Shown here piece by piece: positions 1-7,576 of a stretch of DNA of 34,090 bases. Numbering within the stretch: the stretch's first letter is position 1; the number at the start of each line of letters is the position of its first letter. The stretch covers positions 1 to 34,090 of the forward strand of contig NZ_CALIIS010000132.1 of the NCBI RefSeq assembly GCF_938017705.1, in the 5' to 3' direction. The translations under genes were made by a program, and so were the position numbers. This stretch comes from an uncultured Campylobacter sp. (GTDB taxonomy: Bacteria; Campylobacterota; Campylobacteria; Campylobacterales; Campylobacteraceae). The notes under the pieces were generated by a model. The model was not told where the DNA came from, searched no databases, and saw nothing but the letters and a program-made list of their open reading frames with translations.

Positions 1-1936
1 CATCGCCATTTTGCATAATATCTTTATTATTGTCTTCATATACAGCATTTTCATCCACATTTATTATTGCGTCACGTTTGATACCAGTTAAAGTTACACC
101 GTTTTCTTTTAACCACTGTTTGAATTCTATTCTATTCATGCCAAAAAACTTTTCGTTTTGTAATACAATCATCAAGTTTTTTAAAATTTGCTTTTTATTA
201 TCCTCGTATGTATTATTGTCGTATGGCACTATAATAGATTTAACAAATTTATATTTTCCTTCTTTAACCCATTTATTCATAGTCTTTATAAAATCCATCT
301 GTCTAAATGTCTTTTTTCCTTGATAAACTTTATGAACTAAAAAAAAGTATGTTTGATATTGATAAATAACTATATTTTTAGCAGGAGCTTTTAAAAACTC
401 ATTATACTCTCTATCAATAGCTTTTGAAGAAGCCACATCAAGCCAATGTGTTACTAAATAATATGGTGGAATTTTATCATTTAATAAATACATTATTGGA
501 AGATTGAAAAAATAAAAATCTTTTTCTGTCGTAGATTTGTTCTTTATATAGTTATAAAAATAATCAAATATGGAGGCGGTTCTTTCATCCATATAAATTC
601 CATCTAATTGTTTATATAAACTTTGTGAATTAGCTTTAAGTACATTCTCTTGATTATTGAAATTCCAATTATACGGAGTTTCTATGGTATTAGAGCACAT
701 AAAGTATATTAAAATAAAATGCGCATATACATAAAATAGTTTAATTTGTTTTTGTAAGTTTAAATCCAATACAAATGAGCTAGCAAACGCTATACATATC
801 ATATTACCACCAGTAGTAAAAGCGTCAGCAAGAGTTCCTGCATACGAAATTGCAGTCATAGACAAAGCCATAAAGATATATTCTTTTTTAGAAAAAATAA
901 AATTATTTTTTCTAAAAAATAAATAAAATATGAACAAAACCATACTAATTGAAGCCACTACAAACCAATTTATCGATAATTCGCCATTTATAATAATATA
1001 AATCAGTATGTATATGAAAATTGCATGAATTAATATCAATAAAAAATTTTTAAAAGATCTAGTTATGCTTTCTTGAACTTTATTATATCCAACTAAATAT
1101 ATCTTTTCTATTTTATGGTTCAAGTAATGACCGAATACCAAGATAACAAATAATCCTATACTTTTTAATAATATTTCCTGATTTAGATTATTTGTTAAAA
1201 ACCTTGTAGCTATCATATACATACTTCCTTTTGAATCGTTATCGGTAATTGATGATAAATTAAATGGTATAAAAAGATTGATTATAAAGAAAAATGCAAC
1301 GACAAAAAGCAACCAAAATAAAATTTTTTTAAAATACTCTCGCAAGCTGTTAGTTATAAAAGCATAAGATATAAAAAGACTTGCAAAAAGAACTAATCCC
1401 ACATTTTGTTTAATAAAAAATAGCAAAACGCAAAAGAAGGCTCCTATTGTATGGTAAATTTGACCTTCAGCTGTATTTTTATTTTTTACATATTTTATCA
1501 AAAACAATAAAGTTGCAAATTCCATAATATATACATACGTATGATAATCCTTAGCGATATAAGTGCCGCTACTAATGCTTAATAATGTCGCAAAAAGCGC
1601 TGCGATGGCACTAGCCGGTTTTGAAAAAAACTCTCTCAAAACCAAATACAATAAAATTACCTGTATCATTGCGGCTACTACGCCGATGCAGGCAAAGGCA
1701 AAGAAATTTATTCCAAATATTTTTTGATAAAAGGCATTTATATAGACAAATAGCGGAGTCCATGCTAGATAAAAATCTTTATTGATCACTTCTCCTTTAT
1801 TTACTAAATAAGCATAGGTTTCCCACCAACCTTCTTGGAGTGAGAAGTAATGGTTAAATATCAGTAAATGTAATGCAAGCGTTATACAAAAGCAAAAAGC
1901 AACCATTAAATTTTCTAAAATTTTGGTGTTAAACAT
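1..1936 (-). CDS. GT-C fold (GT39-like) membrane glycosyltransferase, 3' end beyond window
   Basis: An open frame runs without a stop from ATG at 1936 to the left edge (645 codons, C-terminus missing). It encodes a polytopic inner-membrane protein with about ten hydrophobic segments. The first helix (about residues 10-29) is followed by a loop with E35, W37, W38, E39 and then KDFYLAWTPLF (53-63). This acidic, aromatic, DF...P pattern is typical of the first extracytoplasmic loop of GT-C enzymes that use polyprenyl-phosphate-linked sugars. The last roughly 180 visible residues are hydrophilic, as in GT39-like proteins. The start is supported by GAGG five bases upstream, inside the end of magIII, whose stop lies two bases away. 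The gene is far more AT-rich than everything else in the window, with many ATA and AAA codons, which suggests horizontal acquisition. Donor, acceptor and pathway cannot be read from the sequence; surface-glycan or protein glycosylation is inference. Confidence 0.72.
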   Translation of the reverse strand, partial: MFNTKILENLMVAFCFCITLALHLLIFNHYFSLQEGWWETYAYLVNKGEVINKDFYLAWTPLFVYINAFYQKIFGINFFAFACIGVVAAMIQVILLYLVLREFFSKPASAIAALFATLLSISSGTYIAKDYHTYVYIMEFATLLFLIKYVKNKNTAEGQIYHTIGAFFCVLLFFIKQNVGLVLFASLFISYAFITNSLREYFKKILFWLLFVVAFFFIINLFIPFNLSSITDNDSKGSMYMIATRFLTNNLNQEILLKSIGLFVILVFGHYLNHKIEKIYLVGYNKVQESITRSFKNFLLILIHAIFIYILIYIIINGELSINWFVVASISMVLFIFYLFFRKNNFIFSKKEYIFMALSMTAISYAGTLADAFTTGGNMICIAFASSFVLDLNLQKQIKLFYVYAHFILIYFMCSNTIETPYNWNFNNQENVLKANSQSLYKQLDGIYMDERTASIFDYFYNYIKNKSTTEKDFYFFNLPIMYLLNDKIPPYYLVTHWLDVASSKAIDREYNEFLKAPAKNIVIYQYQTYFFLVHKVYQGKKTFRQMDFIKTMNKWVKEGKYKFVKSIIVPYDNNTYEDNKKQILKNLMIVLQNEKFFGMNRIEFKQWLKENGVTLTGIKRDAIINVDENAVYEDNNKDIMQNGD

Positions 1937-1938
1937 AT

Positions 1939-2637
1939 CTACCTCAAATCATTTAAAATTATTTTCGCGCTCTCGTCGAAAATTTTACCTTTTAGATGTG
2001 CTTTGCAAAATTCCACTATAAGCCCGTGAAATAACGCATACACGCCGTTTTCGTTCTCCAGCTTCCCTGCTTTTGCCGCCGCATCGCAGGCAGAGTTGGC
2101 GGAATTTACAAACTCATAGATCCGCTCAAATTCCAGCTCGCCTAGCCACGCGTTAAGCTCGTCGTAGCTTTCAAACTCATAGCCCAAAGCCCCGAGCAGC
2201 CGCGCCGAATAGCTGTCTGCGACCATCACCGCGCGCTCACACGCATAGCACAAGATCGCATCGCAGCTCTCCGCGCCGATCCCCTTGCGCGCTAGCAGCC
2301 ACTCGCGGCTAACACCCGATTTAAAACTCTCAAAATCCCCAAAATCCGCGATTATCGCTTTGCAAAGCAAGCTTAAGCGTCTCGCTTTTTGATTATAAAA
2401 TCCGCTAACTTTAATGATCTCCGCAAGCTTCGCTTCGTCTAGCCCGGCGATCCCATCTAAGCTCAAAAGCCCCTTGCTGCGTAGGTTTTGCAGTGCCGCG
2501 TCGGCATTGCTCCACGCAGTATTTTGGATCAAAATCGCCCCCACGACCATCTCAAAGCTTCCAAACGCAGGCCACCAGCGAAAATCCTTGATTTTCACGG
2601 CGCGAAAAAGCGCGATAAAAAGCTCGGTCGCGCTCAT
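1939..2637 (-). CDS. magIII: DNA-3-methyladenine glycosylase MagIII (HhH-GPD)
   Basis: Base-excision repair glycosylase of the endonuclease III superfamily, removing alkylated purines such as 3-methyladenine. The 232 residues match the Helicobacter pylori MagIII pattern: WWP at 21-23, GAILIQNT at 33-40, SGFYNQKARRL at 78-88, and the helix-hairpin-helix REWLLARKGIGAESCDAILC at 111-130. The catalytic Asp is D141 in VMVADSYS. The C-terminal four-cysteine iron-sulfur loop of Nth is absent, as expected for MagIII. ATG is preceded by GGAGG at good spacing. It is the penultimate gene of the minus-strand cluster, overlaps the upstream small ORF by ATGA, and sits two bases before the AT-rich glycosyltransferase. 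Confidence 0.88.
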   Translation of the reverse strand: MSATELFIALFRAVKIKDFRWWPAFGSFEMVVGAILIQNTAWSNADAALQNLRSKGLLSLDGIAGLDEAKLAEIIKVSGFYNQKARRLSLLCKAIIADFGDFESFKSGVSREWLLARKGIGAESCDAILCYACERAVMVADSYSARLLGALGYEFESYDELNAWLGELEFERIYEFVNSANSACDAAAKAGKLENENGVYALFHGLIVEFCKAHLKGKIFDESAKIILNDLR

Positions 2638-2759
2638 CTCGCGCCTCCGAAATTTCTGGCATAGTTTCTAAAATTTCGCGCGGCGGCGGCGATTTTTTGC
2701 GTGCGCTCTAACACTGCGATAAAATTTACGCCAAATTTAAATTCGCGCGCTGTATTCAT
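2634..2759 (-). CDS. Small ORF, 41 residues, unknown
   Basis: A short open frame fills the gap between the AAA ATPase gene and magIII. Its ATG overlaps the ATPase stop as ATGA, and its own TGA overlaps the magIII ATG as ATGA. The predicted peptide starts MNTAREFKFGVNF and ends RNYARNFGGAR. It is basic and Ala/Arg/Asn/Phe-rich, with a possible short amphipathic helix (about residues 12-30) and no signal peptide or cysteine. I recognise no family. The double ATGA coupling is the main argument that it is translated, either as a real small protein or to keep ribosomes moving into magIII. It contains the GGAGG Shine-Dalgarno of magIII near its end. It could be a decayed fragment of a longer gene. 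Confidence 0.45.
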   Translation of the reverse strand: MNTAREFKFGVNFIAVLERTQKIAAAARNFRNYARNFGGAR

Positions 2760-3739
2760 CTGCCGCCGCCTTTTAAATTTGCAAAAAATTCCTCGCTAAA
2801 GCTCAAGAAAAACTGCTTTGCCGCGCGGCCGCTTCGGCTTGCGCGAAGCATCGCAAACTCCCTCGCCTTTGCGTGCAGCTCGTCTAAATTTGCGGCAAAG
2901 CTCAAGCGAAATTCCGCCGCGCTCATGCCTTGCGCAGCCGCAAAATAGGCATCTACGATCCCCAAATACTCCCGCATGCTCCCGCCGTAAAAGCTTAGCT
3001 GCAACCCGAAGCGCTCGCTTAGGCTGATTCGCTCGTTCGCCGCGTCGCTTAGATGCAGCTCGCCGCGACTTATCTGCGCGGCGTCGTTATCGCTTGTACA
3101 TTCACCTACGATGTGGCGGCGGTTGGATGTCGCATACATCAACACGTTGCGCGGCGCGCGCTCTAAGGATCCTTCAAGTAGCGGTTTTAGGTGCTTGTAG
3201 CCGCTCTCGCCGAGCTCAAAGCTCAAATCGTCGCAAAAAATGATAAATTTAAAATTTGTTTCTCGGATCGCATCGATTATATCCACGAGACAACTCAGAT
3301 CGTCCCTACCGATCTCGATGATCTTAAGGCCTTGCGGGATAAATTTAGAAAAAACCGCCTTCGCAAGGCTTGATTTGCCGCAGCCGCTCTCGCCCCACAA
3401 CAGCGCGTGGTTAGCGCTACGGCCGCGCAGGAAGGCGTCCATGTTTTTTATAAGAGCCGATTTTTGGCTCTCTAGCCCCACGAGCGCGTCAATACCCGTA
3501 AAATCGATGTCTCGGACGATCTTTAGCGCCTTTTTATTCGCGCGAAAGACGGCGACCTGGACCGTGCCCCAATCAATCGTGCTAAAATCGCTGAAATAAA
3601 TTTGCTCGGCGGCGCCGCTTTGAGCGTTGTTTAGAACGGCTTGCGGCGCCAAATTTAAACCGCTCGCCGCGTCTAAATTTAAATTTTCGTTCCTACTTTT
3701 GCTCGCGCTTTTTTTGATATTTTCATCGCAAGTTCGCAT
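2756..3739 (-). CDS. DUF815-type AAA ATPase
   Basis: Cytoplasmic P-loop ATPase of 327 residues, counterpart of C. jejuni Cj1084c. After a variable N-terminus (1-50) it has Walker A GESGCGKS (116-123), Walker B FIIFCDDLSF (165-174), the DUF815 block FELGESGYKHLKPLLEGSLE (174-193) and sensor-1 ATSNRRHI (203-210), followed by a helical lid domain. The family resembles AAA loader or motor proteins, but its substrate is not established. The gene overlaps mfd by 17 bp, so it is translationally coupled. Conserved linkage to mfd hints at DNA or transcription maintenance, which is inference. Confidence 0.85.
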   Translation of the reverse strand: MRTCDENIKKSASKSRNENLNLDAASGLNLAPQAVLNNAQSGAAEQIYFSDFSTIDWGTVQVAVFRANKKALKIVRDIDFTGIDALVGLESQKSALIKNMDAFLRGRSANHALLWGESGCGKSSLAKAVFSKFIPQGLKIIEIGRDDLSCLVDIIDAIRETNFKFIIFCDDLSFELGESGYKHLKPLLEGSLERAPRNVLMYATSNRRHIVGECTSDNDAAQISRGELHLSDAANERISLSERFGLQLSFYGGSMREYLGIVDAYFAAAQGMSAAEFRLSFAANLDELHAKAREFAMLRASRSGRAAKQFFLSFSEEFFANLKGGGR

Positions 3740-6683
3740 TTTTTAGCTCCCTTCGCAGATAGATCAAAATTTCATTTATCACGTCGTCATCGTCGCGCGT
3801 CTGTGCCTTTAATCGCACCTTATCGCCGTTTGCAAGGGTGATCAAGATATTTTCATCCATGCTCGAAATCACGCGCAAGCCAAGCTTCGTAGCCAAAACC
3901 TTAATCATCATCACGTCTATGAATTGCTTAGTGTAAATGTCCGCGCGCCCGAAGCGATCCTCGATCTCGCCAAAAATTTCAAGCACTTCGCTCGCCTCTG
4001 CACACTTGCTAAGCCGCCGGTAAAGATCCAGCCGCAGGCGATCCTCTCTGATAAATTCCGAGTTTAAAAAGGCGTTTACCGAAATTTTAAGCTCCACGCT
4101 CGCAGCGGCGCTCTTTCTGCTTAGCAGCTTGCCTATCTCCTCTTCGAGCATCTTTAGATAAAGCGAGTAGCCGATCGCCTCGATGTGCCCGCTTTGCGCC
4201 TCTCCGAGCAAATTTCCGCCGCCGCGAATCTCTAGATCGTGATACGCTAGCACCGAGCCGCTACCCAAAAACGAGTTGCTCTCAAGCGCTACGAGCCGCT
4301 TTAGCGCGTCCTGCGTAAGGGCGGTTTTATCCTCGATCAAAAAGTAGCAAAAGCCCTGTTTGTTGCTGCGCCCGACGCGGCCACGCAGCTGGTGTAGATC
4401 GGCGATACCGAATTTATCAGCGTTTTCGACGATGATCGTATTCACGCGCGGCATGTGGATGCCGCTTTCTACGATGCTAGTGCAAAGTAGCAGATCGTAT
4501 CCGCCCGCTACAAATTTTAAAATTTCATCCTCCGTCATTTTCGCGTCGATCTTGGAGTGTAGAATTAAAATTTTAAGGCTCGGCAAAATTTCAAGCAGCT
4601 TCTTTTTGGCGCTTTGCATCGTCGCGATGTGGTTATGAACGTAAAAAATCTGCCCGCCGCGTCGCAGTTCGCGCGAGATCGCCTCTTTTACGATCTTTTC
4701 GTCCCACTGCTTAACGAAGGTGCGCACGTCCAAGCGGTCCTGCGGCGGACTAAGCAACGTGGAGTAGCTTTTAATCGAGCTTAGCGCCATATTTAGACTG
4801 CGCGGTATCGGCGTTGCAGACATACTAAGCAGGTGCGAGGCGGCGCTTTTCTCTTTGAGCCGCTCCTTTTGCTTAACTCCGAATTTATGCTCCTCATCGA
4901 TGATTATGAGCCCTAAATTTGCGGGGTTTAAATTTAAAAGTGAGTGCGTGCCGACCACGACGATCGCCTCACCGCTTTGCAGGCGCTTTAAAATTTCACT
5001 CTTTTGCCTCGCGCTACTGAAGCGATCGAGCTTGAAAACAGGAATTTCAAACTCCCTAAAGCGCTCGCTAAGCGTGGCATAATGCTGAGAGCTAAGCAGC
5101 GTCGTAGGCACGAAAAACAGCACCGAATGCCCACTTCGGATGCAAGCAAAGATCGCATTCATCGCAACCTCGGTCTTTCCAAAGCCCACGTCGCCGCTAA
5201 GCAGGCGGTCCATCACCTTGCCGCTTTGCAGATCCGCCAAAATCGCGCCCACCGCCTTTTGCTGATCGCTCGTGTAACTAAAACCGCTCGCGCTTAAAAA
5301 TTTCGCATAATCCGTGCTTTCGTTTTTGATGACGAGCCCCCGCACCAGCTCGCGCTTGGCAGCCAGCGCGATGATCTTTGAAGCGATCGCAAAGAGCTTT
5401 TCGCGCACTCGCTCTTTAATTTTTGAAAAGCTCGCCCTGCCCAGATGATCCAAGCTCACCGCGCCGCCGCTTGCGACGTAGCGATCGATCTTATTTAGGT
5501 ACTCGACCGGCAGCAGCAGCTTATCGCCGCCCTCGTAGAGTAGGGACACGAACTCCTTGCTGCGCCCCATCACCTCGATGAGCTCAAGCCCGTTAAATTT
5601 AGCGATACCGTGATCTTCGTGCACGACAAAATCGCCCACGTTTAGCTCATCCAGAGCCAGGCTCGATCTTCGCACGCGCTTTTTAGGCGCCGCTTTGTTT
5701 AGCGAAAGGATGATCTGCTCGGCACTTATTAAATTTACGACGAAATCTTCGCGTAAAATTTCGATATTACTAAATCCGCTAAGATCAAACGGCGCGAGCA
5801 GAGCATCATTTCGCGCGATCAACGTGATAGCCTCGCTGCGGTGAAATTCAAAAAATTCCTGCGACGGCGTCACGGCGAGGTCTTTAAATTTACGCGCCGC
5901 GGGCAGTACCTCGATCGCGTCTAAAAAATCCAAATTGCGCTCGGAAAAAATTTCATCCTTTTTGATCTCGTGCAGCAAGATGCAATCAAACGCGCTCGTG
6001 TAATCTACAAAGCCCTCGATGAACCAAAACCCGAGCGAGCCCAGATCGCGAGCTAGCGCGTCGCTATCCGCGCGCGATATCTTTTCGCTCACGCTTTCAA
6101 ACTCGTCTTCGCTTAAATTTGCCAAAAACGGCGCTATCTCTGCTTGCGAAAGCTCATCTTTTTCGCTTTTTTGCGTAGCGACGTCAAAGCGTCTGATGCT
6201 CTCGACCGTCTCGCCGTCGAGCAGAATTCTAACCGCGCTTTCGCTCCCTACCGAAAAAATATCGATGATCTCGCCACGGAAGCTAACCTCGCCCATGCTT
6301 TCGACGATGTCGCGCACGTCGTATCCCAGGCGTAAAATTTCATCTTTCAGCTCGCTTAAGTTTAACTCTTCGCCAAATTTTAAATTTAGCGGGCGCAGAT
6401 GGCTTGCGGCGGGGAGTTTGTTTAAGATCGTGCGGACGGGAGAGATTAAAATTTTTTTGCCGCTTGCTTTGTAAAACGCGCTAAGAGCGGTGCTGATGCC
6501 CGCTAGCTCGCCCATGTAGCTGCGCAGATCCTCGCCGAAGCTCGCTCTAAAATCGGGCAGGCAAAAGGCTGCGTAGCCCATAAATTTCAGCACCTGCTCG
6601 CACGCCGCAGCCTCTTTACCGTCCTCGCAGATCAAAAGCTCTTTTTGGTTTTGCAAAAAATATTCGTAAACCTCGGCTTGCAT
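3723..6683 (-). CDS. mfd: Transcription-repair coupling factor Mfd
   Basis: Superfamily 2 translocase that displaces RNA polymerase stalled at lesions and recruits UvrA. The order is a UvrB-like N-terminal region (about 1-320), the RNA-polymerase interaction domain (about 345-410, starting LNVGDFVVHEDHGIAKF), the RecG-like motor with Walker A GDVGFGKT (497-504), DEEH (596-599) and SATP (622-625), a second RecA lobe with the LHQLRGRVGRS block, and a C-terminal TRCF domain. At 986 residues it is shorter than E. coli Mfd (about 1150) and close to the epsilonproteobacterial length. ATG 6683 overlaps the M23 peptidase stop by one base (TAATG). Its neighbours are as in Campylobacter and Helicobacter, but no ccmA follows upstream. 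Confidence 0.97.
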   Translation of the reverse strand: MQAEVYEYFLQNQKELLICEDGKEAAACEQVLKFMGYAAFCLPDFRASFGEDLRSYMGELAGISTALSAFYKASGKKILISPVRTILNKLPAASHLRPLNLKFGEELNLSELKDEILRLGYDVRDIVESMGEVSFRGEIIDIFSVGSESAVRILLDGETVESIRRFDVATQKSEKDELSQAEIAPFLANLSEDEFESVSEKISRADSDALARDLGSLGFWFIEGFVDYTSAFDCILLHEIKKDEIFSERNLDFLDAIEVLPAARKFKDLAVTPSQEFFEFHRSEAITLIARNDALLAPFDLSGFSNIEILREDFVVNLISAEQIILSLNKAAPKKRVRRSSLALDELNVGDFVVHEDHGIAKFNGLELIEVMGRSKEFVSLLYEGGDKLLLPVEYLNKIDRYVASGGAVSLDHLGRASFSKIKERVREKLFAIASKIIALAAKRELVRGLVIKNESTDYAKFLSASGFSYTSDQQKAVGAILADLQSGKVMDRLLSGDVGFGKTEVAMNAIFACIRSGHSVLFFVPTTLLSSQHYATLSERFREFEIPVFKLDRFSSARQKSEILKRLQSGEAIVVVGTHSLLNLNPANLGLIIIDEEHKFGVKQKERLKEKSAASHLLSMSATPIPRSLNMALSSIKSYSTLLSPPQDRLDVRTFVKQWDEKIVKEAISRELRRGGQIFYVHNHIATMQSAKKKLLEILPSLKILILHSKIDAKMTEDEILKFVAGGYDLLLCTSIVESGIHMPRVNTIIVENADKFGIADLHQLRGRVGRSNKQGFCYFLIEDKTALTQDALKRLVALESNSFLGSGSVLAYHDLEIRGGGNLLGEAQSGHIEAIGYSLYLKMLEEEIGKLLSRKSAAASVELKISVNAFLNSEFIREDRLRLDLYRRLSKCAEASEVLEIFGEIEDRFGRADIYTKQFIDVMMIKVLATKLGLRVISSMDENILITLANGDKVRLKAQTRDDDDVINEILIYLRRELKNANLR

Positions 6684-7576
6684 TATTTAAACCTTTCGAT
6701 CTGGTGCTGCACGACGTTTGCGATCTCCTGCCACGATACGTTAGGCTCTAAGGTCGAGATATTTTTGAAATTTTGCGCGTTCCAGCTCATAAAATTTGCA
6801 GGATCAACGCTTTGAGCCAAAAACCTAACTTCGTAATGCAGGTGCGGGCCGGTGCTGTAGCCGGTGTTACCGCTATAGCCGATGAGATCGCCCTTTTTAA
6901 CCCATGAGCCTGGCGTTACGACTGCGGAGCTAAGGTGGCCGTAGCGGGTCTCAAAGCCATAATTGTGCGATAAAATCACTAAAATTCCATATCCGCTGCC
7001 ACTGCCGCCTGCAAACTGCACGAAGCCCTCTGCCGTCGCAAACACCGGAGTGCCCTCGCTCGCTCGCAAGTCGATGCCGTGGTGCATCCTCATAACGCCA
7101 CTGATCGGATGAGTGCGCATCCCAAAAGGGCTAGTTACGCCGCGATACTGCATCGGAAGTCCATTAGGCACAGCGCTAAGAATCGCGCTCGCCGTTTTTT
7201 CGCTAGCTGCGATATGCGCGCCGGAGCCCTTTTTACGCTCTTTTTTCATCTCATTCATCGCAAGCATTACCTGGATATCACTATCCAGCCCGCCTCCATC
7301 GTCTTCGCGTCCGTCCAGCTTGGCAAGCACCTCCTCATTTTTGCCCTCAAGCGCGATATTTTGCTCTTTTAGCGCGAGATTTTCGGCGTATAGGGTTTTG
7401 TTTAGCTCTTTTAAATTTGAACGGTCGCTCGCGAGTTTAAATATCGCAAAAAACAAAACAAGCAGAAAAATTACAAAAAACGCGGATAAAATTTTAAGTT
7501 GAAATCTAAAATTTTCGCCAAAATACAGCGTCTTGGTGCCAAAGTGATCGCTTAGGGTGAGTTTAGTTTTAGCCAC
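6683..7576 (-). CDS. M23/LytM peptidoglycan endopeptidase (Csd1/Csd2-like)
   Basis: Membrane-anchored murein peptidase that cuts peptide cross-links. I place the start at GTG 7576, which has GAGG six bases upstream; a TTG at 7588 would add four residues. From that start there is one transmembrane helix (about 27-46), a coiled coil (about 51-86), a linker and an M23 domain (about 145-262). Zinc ligands are H165 and D169 in HHGID and H247 in PHLHYE, with H214 in YGHLS and H245 also present, so the site is complete and the enzyme should be active. It lies between folC and mfd, the place of csd1/csd2 in H. pylori and of a single homologue in C. jejuni. Only one M23 gene is here and the bactofilin ccmA is missing. 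It overlaps folC by 8 bp. Confidence 0.88.
   Translation of the reverse strand: MAKTKLTLSDHFGTKTLYFGENFRFQLKILSAFFVIFLLVLFFAIFKLASDRSNLKELNKTLYAENLALKEQNIALEGKNEEVLAKLDGREDDGGGLDSDIQVMLAMNEMKKERKKGSGAHIAASEKTASAILSAVPNGLPMQYRGVTSPFGMRTHPISGVMRMHHGIDLRASEGTPVFATAEGFVQFAGGSGSGYGILVILSHNYGFETRYGHLSSAVVTPGSWVKKGDLIGYSGNTGYSTGPHLHYEVRFLAQSVDPANFMSWNAQNFKNISTLEPNVSWQEIANVVQHQIERFK

Noticed and set aside
30..323. Plus-strand 97-codon open frame at the left edge
   Set aside because: It is antisense to the long glycosyltransferase frame, has no ribosome-binding site or domain, and arises from AT-rich composition.
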